From NCBI RefSeq assembly GCF_025465275.1, contig NZ_JAODNK010000176.1:1-64000 (forward strand): 64,000 bases of DNA, in the 5' to 3' direction. The notes under the pieces were generated by a model. It had not been told where the DNA came from. It saw only the letters and a list, made by a program, of their open reading frames with translations, and did no database searches. The position numbers and the translations under genes were made by a program. The DNA comes from Nocardia sp. (GTDB taxonomy: Bacteria > Actinomycetota > Actinomycetes > Mycobacteriales > Mycobacteriaceae). Positions 36,131-44,255 of the stretch are shown one piece after another. Positions within the stretch are counted from its first letter, which is position 1. Every line of letters begins with the position of its first letter.

Positions 36131-37340
36131 GCAGCAGGTCTGGGCCCCGGCCGGGCGCACCGTCGGGGCCGTCTGCGCGGTGGGAATTCTGGTAGTCGGT
36201 CAGCTGTATGTGGTGCTGCCGGTACTGAATCGGCTGGCGCTGGACTGGGATACCGCCAAGTCGGCCGCGACCTGGACCACTACCGCGTTCGGATTGGCTT
36301 ACGGCGCAGGCTTTCTGGTGACCGGACCGCTCTCCGATCGCTGGGGGCGGCGGCCGGTCATTGTCGGCGGGCTGATCGCCACCGTGCTCAGTTCACTCAT
36401 TGTTGCCCTCGCTCCGGGGCTGGGCACCGGGCTGGCCGCCCGCATTCTGCAGGGATTGACCGCCTCGTTCTTCGCCCCGGCAGCGTTCGCGTATCTGTCC
36501 GAGCGTATAGCCCCAGAGCGCCGGATCTTTGCGCTCACCTGCCTGACCAGCTCTTTCCTCGCGGCAGGTGTGGTGGCGCAGGTGCTGGCACAGCTCATCG
36601 GGAATGCCTGGGGATGGCATGCCATCTTCATCGCGGGAGCTCTCGCCTTCGTGGTGTCGGCTGTGGTGCTGCAGGTCGTGCTGGAAGGTGAGGCGAAAGC
36701 GGAGGGGAAGACCACGGCGCAGTCGGCGGGATTCGGCGAGACACTGCGAACCGTGTTCGCACCCTTCGCCGCTCTGCTGCGGCAGGGCCGTTTGGTGCTG
36801 CTGTACCTGAGCTGCCTGGCGGTGCTCGGCTCGTTCGTCGGGCTGTACACCGGTATTCAGCTCGCACCACCGGAGGGTGTGGGATCGAGCAACGGTGCGC
36901 TACTTGCCTTGCGGGCCAGTGCGATTCCCGCCATGATCGCGGTCCCGCTGCTCGCCGGGCGGCTGGGCGTGATCGCTCCGCATACCCGGGTGATCGTCGC
37001 GCTGGGCATCGCCGGGATCGCCGCGGCGGTGACCGCGATTCCGTTCGGCGGAGTCTGGGTCGCGGTCTGGTTGCTGGTGTTCGTCGCTGCGATCGCCGTC
37101 GCGGCTCCGGCCGCCGTGCAGGCCATCGCTGCGCAGGCGGGTGCGGCACGTGGCGCCGCCACCGCGCTCTACACCTTCGCGCTGTTCGTGGGCGCGAGTG
37201 CGGGTCCGCAGGTGGCGAATCTCTTTGCCTACAGTGGGTATTCGGCGGTGGCACTGGCCATTGCCGGATTCACGCTTGCCGGTGCGGCGCTGGCCTACGC
37301 CTCGGCGCGTGGTCGGGGGGTTATCACCACCCTGGTTTGA
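36108..37340 (+). CDS. MFS exporter coupled to azoR
   Basis: 410 residues, 12 helices. The motif-A loop is GPLSDRWGRRPVIV and helix 4 has RILQGLTASFFAPAAFAYL. The likely start is GTG 36108, with AGGAG seven bases upstream inside azoR; GTG 36102 is possible. The overlap with azoR (23 bp) implies translational coupling. A role exporting quinones or dyes reduced by AzoR is inferred, not shown. Confidence 0.88.
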   Translation: MSSPPDTEQQVWAPAGRTVGAVCAVGILVVGQLYVVLPVLNRLALDWDTAKSAATWTTTAFGLAYGAGFLVTGPLSDRWGRRPVIVGGLIATVLSSLIVALAPGLGTGLAARILQGLTASFFAPAAFAYLSERIAPERRIFALTCLTSSFLAAGVVAQVLAQLIGNAWGWHAIFIAGALAFVVSAVVLQVVLEGEAKAEGKTTAQSAGFGETLRTVFAPFAALLRQGRLVLLYLSCLAVLGSFVGLYTGIQLAPPEGVGSSNGALLALRASAIPAMIAVPLLAGRLGVIAPHTRVIVALGIAGIAAAVTAIPFGGVWVAVWLLVFVAAIAVAAPAAVQAIAAQAGAARGAATALYTFALFVGASAGPQVANLFAYSGYSAVALAIAGFTLAGAALAYASARGRGVITTLV

Positions 37341-37344
37341 ATCG

Positions 37345-37374
37345 TTGTCTGTAATTCCCTGCGCCACATAGTTT
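37345..37374 (+). promoter_or_regulatory. Promoter of the SAM-IV/AfsA operon
   Basis: TTGTCT (37345-37350) and TAGTTT (37369-37374) with an 18-base spacer. Transcription would begin at about 37381, just before the aptamer. Confidence 0.6.
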
Positions 37375-37383
37375 TTCAATCAC

Positions 37384-37497
37384 GGTCATGAGTTCCAGCG
37401 TCAAGCCCCGGCTTGCTGGGCGGCAACCCTCCAGCGACGGCGGGGTGCTCCGGGTGACGACCGGATGGCGGCAGAAGCGCCGCCATAAGCGTGCTCG
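37384..37497 (+). promoter_or_regulatory. SAM-IV riboswitch
   Basis: S-adenosylmethionine-sensing RNA of the actinobacterial SAM-IV class. The core is recognisable: GGTCATGAGTTCCAGCG, then CAAGCCCCGGCTTG inside P2 (CCAGC 37395-37399 with GCTGG 37415-37419). CGGCAACCCTCC follows, with GGGGTG (37442-37447) and CCGGGTGACGACC. P1 pairs GGTC (37384-37387) with GACC (37459-37462). A further stem ATGGCGGC/GCCGCCAT (37465-37486) and the AAGCG pseudoknot segment close the structure. The GGAGG of the next gene lies at 37503-37507, immediately after it, which suggests translational control. SAM binding should lower expression. Confidence 0.93.
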
Positions 37498-37514
37498 CTC
37501 TCGGAGGTAGAACC

Positions 37515-38303
37515 ATGTCTGTAGCCCAACTTTCCTCGGCGCATCCTGCGACCGAACCGCTGACGGCCGGTGCGATACTGCTGGTCGCCGACCGGTTCCG
37601 GGGCATAACCGAGGACGACCGGGCCTTTACGGTGTCCGGGCTGGTCGCCGCCCTGCGCGGCGGCCGGCTGCGGGAGGCGTCGGAGCCGCTCACCATCCAT
37701 CTCGGGCAGGGTGTCACCAGCCACGATCTGGACTATGTCGAGCATGTGGCGACCGTGCACGCACCGGCGGGAGTGCAGGTGACCGGTCCGGTCGCCGAGC
37801 CCGCGCCGCGGCACCAGGTACACAAGTATCAGAACTCGAATGTGCTGCTGGCCAACCTCATTCGGGAGAACGACACCGAGTTCCGGGCAGATCTGCGGAT
37901 TCACGGTGACAATGAATTGCTGCTGGACCATCAGACCGGCGAACACGTGCAGGGTCTGGTGATCGTAGAGGCGGTGCGACAGCTGTTCCTCGGAGCCTTC
38001 GAGTTGGAGTACGGCCGGCGCTGGCCCGAGCAGCACTTCTACATCGTCTGGAACAGCATCGAATTGGAGTTCAAGTCGTTCCTGTTCCCGCTGCCCGCCA
38101 CCCTGCACGCGGTCCTCACCCCGGTCTCGATCGAGGACCCCGCCAAGCTGGAGTTCGCCGTCGAAGTGGATGTGCGCCAGCTCGATCGTAGTGTGGCGAC
38201 CACCCGCATCACCTACGCCGCCCTGCCGAACGAGCGCATTTCGCAGATCGAACGGCACAAGGCGGCCAAGGCGATTGCCGCGTACCTGGGTGCGGTGGCA
38301 TGA
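37515..38303 (+). CDS. AfsA-type hotdog domain protein
   Basis: 262-residue protein with GGAGG seven bases before the ATG. Its C-terminal half carries the A-factor biosynthesis hotdog signature: VHKYQNSNVLLANLI (HK at about 103-104), then LVIVEAVRQLFLGAFELEYG with the conserved E-x-x-R-Q at about 152-156. AfsA-type enzymes condense a beta-ketoacyl-ACP with dihydroxyacetone phosphate on the way to gamma-butyrolactone signals. The usual two-repeat enzyme is about 300 residues; here the N-terminal half is poorly conserved. It is overlapped by four bases with a phosphatase gene, the expected partner for removing the phosphate. No BprA-type reductase is in the operon, so the product could differ. 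Confidence 0.82.
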   Translation: MSVAQLSSAHPATEPLTAGAILLVADRFRGITEDDRAFTVSGLVAALRGGRLREASEPLTIHLGQGVTSHDLDYVEHVATVHAPAGVQVTGPVAEPAPRHQVHKYQNSNVLLANLIRENDTEFRADLRIHGDNELLLDHQTGEHVQGLVIVEAVRQLFLGAFELEYGRRWPEQHFYIVWNSIELEFKSFLFPLPATLHAVLTPVSIEDPAKLEFAVEVDVRQLDRSVATTRITYAALPNERISQIERHKAAKAIAAYLGAVA

Positions 38304-39031
38304 GTGCCCCTGCTGCCGCGGCCTTCTTCGATGTCGACGAAACCCTGATCACGGTTAAGAGCATGTTCGCCTTCCAGCGTTTCTGGCTGGCCGAGCACGG
38401 TGACGACGGAACCGAATACGCACGATTGAGCGGGGAGGTGAAGGAGCGGGCGGCCGCGGGCGTGCCACGGGAGGAGGTCAATCGGCACTACTACCGCGCG
38501 TATCGCGGTGTGCCCGCCGCAGACCTCGCCGCGGCGGGCAGGCGGTGGTTCGCGGCCTTCACGGCCGAGGGCGCCGCCTATTACACCGATGCGGTGGAAA
38601 CACTGTGCGCCCACCGTGATTCGGGAGTGGTGACGGTGCTGCTCTCGGGATCGTTCGCCGCCCCGCTGGCCCCCGTGGCAGCGGCGCTCGGCGCCGATCA
38701 CCTCATTGCCACCAACCTGGTGGCGGACGAGAACGGTGTGCTGACCGGTGAAATCGAGCGGCCGATGATCGGTCCGGGCAAGGCGGACGCTGTCGTGAGG
38801 TTCCTGCTTGCACAGGGCATCTCGGTCGAGAACACCTATGGCTACGGCGATCACGCCAGTGATCTGCCGTTCCTGCGGTCGGTCACGCACCGGGGTTTCC
38901 GGGGCGACGATCCGGTGCTGGCCGAACAGGCGAGTGCCGGTGGCTGGATTCATTTGGGCGACAAGGTGAGTGCTGCGGTCGGCGGCCCCGGCCGGATTCT
39001 CGCCGAGCAGGAAGCGGTATCGGTATGGTGA
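38300..39031 (+). CDS. HAD-IB family phosphatase
   Basis: 243-residue HAD hydrolase. Motif I is FFDVDETL (nucleophile Asp11, acid Asp13); motif II is VLLSGSF; the Lys/Asp end is GPGKADAV and YGYGDHASDLPFL. This is the SerB-like HAD-IB class, with an insert between motifs I and II as cap. ATGA overlap with the AfsA-like gene gives coupling. It probably dephosphorylates the AfsA-type product; a sugar or serine phosphate substrate cannot be ruled out. Confidence 0.88.
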   Translation: MSAPAAAAFFDVDETLITVKSMFAFQRFWLAEHGDDGTEYARLSGEVKERAAAGVPREEVNRHYYRAYRGVPAADLAAAGRRWFAAFTAEGAAYYTDAVETLCAHRDSGVVTVLLSGSFAAPLAPVAAALGADHLIATNLVADENGVLTGEIERPMIGPGKADAVVRFLLAQGISVENTYGYGDHASDLPFLRSVTHRGFRGDDPVLAEQASAGGWIHLGDKVSAAVGGPGRILAEQEAVSVW

Positions 39032-39867
39032 CCAGAACGTACGAGCTGACCCCGACCACCCAGGGTCCGCTGTATCCGCCGAGCGAAGTGCTCGATGCCG
39101 CAGGCGATTTCATCGTCGTCGGCTGGTTGAACGAGCCCGGGCCGGACGGTTCGGTCGCGCGGCGCTGGGGCCGGGCCATTGTCGCGGCCGATACGCCGGT
39201 GCCGAAGTTCGGTGCGCTGGCGCCCTATACGGTCGTGCGCGAGCTGCCGGAGGAATTGCCGGAGGAGGACGCGGCGAGCGTGCTGTACACACTCCCACTT
39301 CCCTTGCCCGCCAATAACTATCCCATGGTCTTCGCGCCGGATCAGCGGCCCGATGCCGATGCGGTGCGGCGTCCGAGCTATCCGTTCCACGAGACGCCGA
39401 TTCCGGATCTGCGCCCCGAGGACGGGCGCAGGCTCACCACCCCGGTGACCCTGGGGGAGTGGCTGCGGGCGCGCGGGAGCGTCGAGGTCACGGTCGGCGA
39501 GGACGGTCGAAACGGTGAATTCCGTTTCGAATTCACCGATCTCATACCTGATTCGCTCTACACCGTGATGTCATTGCGCAGCAATGACCTGCACCCGGAC
39601 GCGCCTACGCGTCCCGGGCCGCTCGGGGTGCCCAATGTGTTCATCACGGATACGGACGGTGCCGGCACTTACCGTGCCGTGCTGCCGAATCCGTTCCCGG
39701 ATCCGGCCTTACCCGGCGCGAATCGGATCATCAGCGTTGTGGTGCTGTGGCAGAGCTACCAGCAGAACTACGGCGGGGCCATCGGGCACTTCGGACTCGG
39801 AGGCGATATCCATGCTCAGCTGAAACTGCCGAGCCCGACCTTCGAGGAGTTCTTGACGACGGACTGA
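39025..39867 (+). CDS. Unknown protein of the SAM-IV operon
   Basis: 280 residues, overlapping the HAD gene by 7 bp. No family recognised. It is soluble, rich in Pro, Asp and Thr, and probably beta-structured: FIVVGWLNEPGPDGSVARRW, then FRFEFTDLIPDSLYTVMSL and IISVVVLWQSYQQNYGG. The His pattern GAIGHFGLGGDIHAQLKL near the end could be functional. As the third coupled gene it may act with AfsA/HAD in synthesis, release or sensing of the product. Confidence 0.7.
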   Translation: MVTRTYELTPTTQGPLYPPSEVLDAAGDFIVVGWLNEPGPDGSVARRWGRAIVAADTPVPKFGALAPYTVVRELPEELPEEDAASVLYTLPLPLPANNYPMVFAPDQRPDADAVRRPSYPFHETPIPDLRPEDGRRLTTPVTLGEWLRARGSVEVTVGEDGRNGEFRFEFTDLIPDSLYTVMSLRSNDLHPDAPTRPGPLGVPNVFITDTDGAGTYRAVLPNPFPDPALPGANRIISVVVLWQSYQQNYGGAIGHFGLGGDIHAQLKLPSPTFEEFLTTD

Positions 39868-39886
39868 CATTTGCGTGTGCAGTGCG

Positions 39887-39916
39887 ACGGCGGGGTCCTT
39901 CGGGCCCCGCCGTTTT
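39887..39916 (+). terminator. Terminator of the SAM-IV/AfsA operon
   Basis: ACGGCGGGG (39887-39895) and CCCCGCCGT (39905-39913), nine-base loop, followed by TTTT. Confidence 0.9.
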
Positions 39917-39927
39917 ACCGACCACAT

Positions 39928-40548
39928 TCAGGGAGTGAGAGTACGCACGGACAGCCGCGCGCATTCGGCCGCGAGCTCGGCCGTGGACAGTGCCAGACTG
40001 CCGTCGAGCCAGCCCTCGATGAGCTGGTTGACGCCGCCGGTGATGAACAGCGCCGCGCGGCGCAGTGATTCGGGATCGAGCTCGGTTTCGAGTGCGGTCG
40101 GCGCGTACTGCACGACCAGATCGGCGATGATGCCGAGCATTTCGCGGCGGCGCTCCGCCAGCCCCGCGACCCCGGCTGGGTCGCTGGTGGCGATGCGGTG
40201 GATGTGCGGGTCGCCGGCGACGATATCGAGCAGGGCCTGCAGCCCGGATTGCAGCTTTTCCGCAGCGCCGCCCGCCTCGGCGACGCCCGCCTGGACCATG
40301 GCGGTGAGCAGTTGATCGCGGAGCTGATCGGCAATGGCCACCAGCAGTTCATCGCGATTGGCGAAGTGCTCGTAGAAGTACCGATCGGTGAGCCCGGACG
40401 CCTTGCAGACCCCGCGCACGGTCACCGCCGCCGTGCCCAATTCACCCCATAGCCGCTGCCCGACCGTGAGCAGCCTGGTGCGGCGTTCGGCGCGTCGATC
40501 CTCGGCGCTCACGCCGCCATAACTGCGGACCACTCCCGACCTTGTCAT
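39928..40548 (-). CDS. TetR family regulator
   Basis: 206 residues from ATG 40548 (an open frame reaches 40575). The HTH is at about 25-70 with TVRGVCKASGLTDRYFYEHF. The C-terminal ligand domain is helical with no recognisable subfamily. It diverges from the carotenoid oxygenase gene and probably represses it. It is convergent with, and separated by a terminator from, the AfsA-type operon; it shows no specific resemblance to ArpA-type butyrolactone receptors. Confidence 0.88.
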   Translation of the reverse strand: MTRSGVVRSYGGVSAEDRRAERRTRLLTVGQRLWGELGTAAVTVRGVCKASGLTDRYFYEHFANRDELLVAIADQLRDQLLTAMVQAGVAEAGGAAEKLQSGLQALLDIVAGDPHIHRIATSDPAGVAGLAERRREMLGIIADLVVQYAPTALETELDPESLRRAALFITGGVNQLIEGWLDGSLALSTAELAAECARLSVRTLTP

Positions 40549-40594
40549 TGACAGCCATCTTAGAACACCTAACAATTGGACGACGCCTGTCGTC
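40548..40594. promoter_or_regulatory. Promoter and candidate TetR operator for the carotenoid oxygenase
   Basis: TTGACA (40548-40553) and TAACAA (40570-40575), 16-base spacer. Downstream at the expected start site lies the inverted repeat GACGAC-GCCT-GTCGTC (40579-40594), a fitting place for repression. Confidence 0.55.
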
Positions 40595-40618
40595 AGAATG
40601 CGGTTTCAAGGGAGAATC

Positions 40619-42058
40619 ATGGCCATCGATGAGCTGTCGGCTTCCACCACCGACCTGTACCGGCGGGCCTATGACCCGCTGCCCGACGAACTCGACTACC
40701 GCGTGACCCAGATCGACGGCGCACTGCCGAAAGATCTGACCGGCACCCTCTATCGCATCGGGCCGGGTAAGTTCCAGGTCGGAAAGACGCTGCTGCACAG
40801 CATCTTCGACGGCGACGGCATGGTGTCGCAGCTGGTGCTGGACGGCGATTCGGTGCACTATCGCAATCGCTATGTGCGCACCCGGCACTTCGAGCACGGC
40901 CAGCGCTCGGACCGGATTCGCTATCGCGGTGTGGGAGACCAGATTCCGGGCGGCCCGCTCGCCAATGTGGGTCGCATGGCCGCGAATGTCGCCAATACCA
41001 ATATCGTGAACTACGCGGGCGGACTGCTGGCGCTGTGGGAGATGGGCAATCCGCACCGGATCGACCCGGACAGCCTGGAGACGCTGGGGCGCTTCGACTT
41101 CGACGGCAAGCTCGGCTTCCTGGGCGCGTTCTCCGCGCATCCGAAGTGGGATCCGGACACCGGTGATATGTACAACTTCGGCCTGGATCTGCTGCCGACC
41201 CCGCGGATTCGCACGTATCGGGTGGATCGGGCAGGGAAGCTGCACACCCTCGCCACGATTCCCATGCTCGATCTGCCGTGGAACCACGATTTCGCGCTCA
41301 CCCAGCGGTATCTGGTGTTCGTATTGGATCCGCTGCTGCCGGATCTGGTGAAGATCACCCTCGCCACCCGCAGTTTCATCGATTCACTCGATTTCAAGCG
41401 GTCCAAGGGCACCCGCTTCCTGCTCGTGCCGAAGGACGGTGGCAAGCCGCGCATCATCGAACACGAGGCGCTGCTGCACGTACACCTCACCAATGCCTAT
41501 GACGATGGCGACGATGTGGTCATCGAGCTGGTCCGCTTCGATACCGAATGGCAGGAATTCCGGCGCTTGACCAGTGCCGTCAATACGCCGGAGGCCCCGC
41601 GCTTCCCATCCTCGCGGCTCATGCAGTACCGGATTACCAAGGGCGGCACCGTGATCGAGCGTGAGCTAAGCGGGACCAGCTGTGAGTTCCCGCAATTCGA
41701 CTGGCGGCGCGGGAGCAGGGAACACCACTACAGCTATCTCGCCGCCATGGGCTCGGGCGCCACCGGCCTGCTGAACTCGATCATGAAGGTTGACCACCGC
41801 ACCGGTGTCACCACCGAGTGCGATTTCGGGCTCAGCGCTGTCGGTGAGCCCCTGTTCGTACCCCGGACGAAGGATGCCGACGAGGACGACGGCTGGCTGT
41901 TGTTCCTCAATCACGAACTCGCCGAAAACCGTTCGCAGCTGGTCGTTCTCGATGCCCGTGACCTGGAAGGCGGCCCGCTGGCCGCCGCATGGCTCGAGCA
42001 CCACATCCCCTGGGGTTTCCATGGCACCTTCACCCGCCGGCAGGCAGTCGTGGGGTAG
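40619..42058 (+). CDS. Carotenoid cleavage oxygenase family protein
   Basis: Non-haem iron dioxygenase of the RPE65/lignostilbene dioxygenase family, 479 residues from ATG 40619 (GGGAG upstream). The four iron-binding histidines are found at about 174 (SAHPKWDP), 223 (PWNHDFAL), 289 (HVHLTNAY) and 468 (WGFHGTF). The ELDYRVTQIDGALPKDLTG N-terminus and the IGPGKF motif fit. Bacterial members cleave carotenoids, retinoids or stilbene-like lignin products. Regulation by the divergent TetR gene is likely. It ends ten bases before the convergent PucR-type gene. Confidence 0.93.
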   Translation: MAIDELSASTTDLYRRAYDPLPDELDYRVTQIDGALPKDLTGTLYRIGPGKFQVGKTLLHSIFDGDGMVSQLVLDGDSVHYRNRYVRTRHFEHGQRSDRIRYRGVGDQIPGGPLANVGRMAANVANTNIVNYAGGLLALWEMGNPHRIDPDSLETLGRFDFDGKLGFLGAFSAHPKWDPDTGDMYNFGLDLLPTPRIRTYRVDRAGKLHTLATIPMLDLPWNHDFALTQRYLVFVLDPLLPDLVKITLATRSFIDSLDFKRSKGTRFLLVPKDGGKPRIIEHEALLHVHLTNAYDDGDDVVIELVRFDTEWQEFRRLTSAVNTPEAPRFPSSRLMQYRITKGGTVIERELSGTSCEFPQFDWRRGSREHHYSYLAAMGSGATGLLNSIMKVDHRTGVTTECDFGLSAVGEPLFVPRTKDADEDDGWLLFLNHELAENRSQLVVLDARDLEGGPLAAAWLEHHIPWGFHGTFTRRQAVVG

Positions 42059-42067
42059 CCGCCGGGG

Positions 42068-43270
42068 TCAGCGCTCGGAGCCGTCGCCCTGGATGCGATG
42101 GGTTTCCAAGGCCAGGTACATCTCGGTGGCCGCGCGCGGTTCGGTCAGCCGCCGCCCGGTCAGCTCGGCCACGCGATTGAGCCGGAATCGCACGGTATTG
42201 CGGTGGCAGAAGAGCGCGGCGGCGATGGCCGATACCTCGCCGTCGTGCGCGAACCAGGTGCGCACGGTATCGAGCAGCACGTCGCGATCGTGCTGGGGCA
42301 GCGCGAGTATCGGGCCGAGTACGGCGCGGGCGAGCGCACTCGCGACGTCGGGCGATCCGGCCAGTAGCACCGGGATCAACGCCTCGTCGTAGCGCAGCAC
42401 TTGCTTCGACCCGGATTGTGTTGCGGCGCACGCAAGTTCGGCCTGACGCAGTCCGGTGACGGCCTCGGTCAGCGCACCGAACGCCGCGCTGATGCCGGCC
42501 CGCCCCACACTGCGCTCGGCCAGCAGCGCATGCAGTCGCGGTTCGGTGAATCGCGTGGTCAGCGTGACGATTCCGATATGACTGTCGGCCCGGACCCGCC
42601 AGGACGAGGCGACGCCGAGCACGGACAGCGCCTCACCCACCCCGGGCAGCGCCTCGGTGGCGGCGGCGCCGGTGGTGGCCGCGACCACCACGAAGGAACC
42701 CTGCGCGGGCAGCCCGAGCGTGCGGGCGCACTCCCACAGTCGCGCGCCGTCCACCTGTCCGCTCAACAGTGCGTCGAGCGCGGCATCGTGCGCGCGGGCG
42801 TCGCGGCGCAGCTGCTCGGCCACCGTCTCCTGATACCCGTCTGTGAGCGCCTGCGAGTAGTCGTCGACGAGTTTCCAGACCCGCGAAGCGATATCGAGCA
42901 GTTCCCGGCTTGCCTTCGGATCGTCTCCGGCCATGGTCAGCAGCTCATCCCACACCACGCCGGAACCTATGCGGTAGGCCCGCAGCACCGAGGGCAGCGG
43001 CACTCCGTTCTCGGCCCGGCGGTGCCCGGTACTGCGGGGTGCGGCGGTACCCGCTTCGGGATCTCCGGCCAGATGACTGAGGATGGCCTCGAGATTGGCG
43101 CGGTTGGTGCGGCGCAACTCCTCGGGCGTGACCGCGTGCGAACTGCCGTAAACCGGTTCGGCGCGTTCGATTTCCGCCGCCACCCGATCGACCACGTCGT
43201 CGAGGCGCTGCAGCAATGTCGTGCTGGCGCGGGCGACGAAGCCTTCGGGCCGAGTGCGCGGGGTGCTCAT
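42068..43270 (-). CDS. PucR/CdaR-type helix-turn-helix regulator
   Basis: 400-residue regulator. The N-terminal domain (about 1-170) is helical and resembles the RsbR/PucR-N group of actinobacteria. The middle part is a GGDEF-like fold (IGIVTLTTRFTEPRLHALL). The C-terminal HTH_30 block reads TVRTWFAHDGEVSAIAAALF and CHRNTVRFRLNRVAELTGR, the PucR signature. It may regulate genes for alternative nitrogen or carbon sources. An inverted repeat and GCACAAT motifs lie in its upstream region. Confidence 0.88.
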   Translation of the reverse strand: MSTPRTRPEGFVARASTTLLQRLDDVVDRVAAEIERAEPVYGSSHAVTPEELRRTNRANLEAILSHLAGDPEAGTAAPRSTGHRRAENGVPLPSVLRAYRIGSGVVWDELLTMAGDDPKASRELLDIASRVWKLVDDYSQALTDGYQETVAEQLRRDARAHDAALDALLSGQVDGARLWECARTLGLPAQGSFVVVAATTGAAATEALPGVGEALSVLGVASSWRVRADSHIGIVTLTTRFTEPRLHALLAERSVGRAGISAAFGALTEAVTGLRQAELACAATQSGSKQVLRYDEALIPVLLAGSPDVASALARAVLGPILALPQHDRDVLLDTVRTWFAHDGEVSAIAAALFCHRNTVRFRLNRVAELTGRRLTEPRAATEMYLALETHRIQGDGSER

Positions 43271-43291
43271 GGCAAACGATCGTACTGTCCA

Positions 43292-43500
43292 GCATTGTTG
43301 CTGTGCACAATGGCATCACGATTATCCGGTCGCCTCACGGATTTTTGAAGATCGAATTGTGCGGAAGCACAATTCGGAACAGAAGAGGATAGCGGCTCCA
43401 GCCTCGGTGCCGAATGCGTCCCTGCCCCAGGTGAATCCATCCTGCTGGCGTGTCGCCGAGAAACACTCGCTGAGCGTGTCCCCAAGGGGTAGCGCACAAT
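43292..43500. promoter_or_regulatory. GCACAATT motif cluster and palindrome
   Basis: The 265-bp spacer between the PucR-type gene and the lipoprotein gene contains a perfect 10+10 palindrome CGAATTGTGC-GGAA-GCACAATTCG (43353-43376). Further copies of the half-site GCACAAT are at 43305-43311 and 43494-43500. A CATTGT-N8-ACAATG repeat lies near 43293. The spacing suggests a multi-site operator, probably for the adjacent PucR-type protein. Confidence 0.6.
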
Positions 43501-43535
43501 TGGGATGCTTCACTGGGTGTTGGCAGGGGATGGTT

Positions 43536-44186
43536 ATGAAGGCATACAAAGGGCTGATGATCGGCCTGTTGGCACTCGGATTGTCGGTGTCGTGTTCCAC
43601 GCACCCCGCCAACCATGTGGCACAGGAGGTTTCGCAGGGGCCTGCGAAACAGGACGTGCCATCGTCCGTACCGGTCGGTCCGGGCCCGGTGCAGTACACC
43701 GTGCAGCAACAGCCCGCTCCGGGTACCTGCCACTATGGTAAAACCGCTGACGGGCAGCCACTTCCGGATAGGACGTGCACACCGGGCGCGACGAATCCGA
43801 AAGTGACGGCTGCGAACCTGTCCGACACCATCTGCAAATCCGGCTACACCGGCGGGATTCGGCCGAATTCGAATATCACCGGTCCGGAGAAGACGGCGAA
43901 TATCAAGTCCTACGGCTACACCGGGGATCCGCGCGATGCCGAATACGACCACCTGATCTCGCTCGAACTGGGCGGTGACCCCGACGATCCGCGCAATCTG
44001 TGGGTGGAACCGCCGTCCCCGGGGCATAAGCAGGGCGGCGGCACCGCGAATCCGAAGGATACCGTCGAGAACCAGCTGCACTCGCTCATCTGCAGCGGCA
44101 AGGTCGGCCTCGTCGATGCGCAGGTCGCCATTGCCACCGACTGGACCACCGCCTTGGCCACGGTAGGACATCCGACCGGCAAATGA
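43536..44186 (+). CDS. HNH-motif lipoprotein
   Basis: 216-residue exported protein. The signal peptide has a lipobox LSVSC near residue 20. The middle is Pro/Gln/Val-rich and disordered. The C-terminal part has the HNH-nuclease-like signature YDHLISLELGGDPDDPRNLW with a following WVEP, and cysteines (TICKSGY, LICSGK) that may be linked. Such lipoprotein HNH proteins are widespread in actinobacteria with no proved role. The start at 43536 has AGGGG six bases upstream; an ATG at 43530 and a frame open from 43221 also exist. Confidence 0.8.
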   Translation: MKAYKGLMIGLLALGLSVSCSTHPANHVAQEVSQGPAKQDVPSSVPVGPGPVQYTVQQQPAPGTCHYGKTADGQPLPDRTCTPGATNPKVTAANLSDTICKSGYTGGIRPNSNITGPEKTANIKSYGYTGDPRDAEYDHLISLELGGDPDDPRNLWVEPPSPGHKQGGGTANPKDTVENQLHSLICSGKVGLVDAQVAIATDWTTALATVGHPTGK

Positions 44187-44255
44187 CCGCCTGCCCGCTG
44201 GCGTGCCGCACCGAAACCGGGTCCGCACACCAGCCTTCGGGCTTACCATCGACGC

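Noticed and set aside
39928..40548. TetR gene as a butyrolactone receptor for the neighbouring AfsA operon
   Set aside because: No specific ArpA/CprB similarity; it is separated by a terminator and its palindrome lies at the carotenoid oxygenase promoter.
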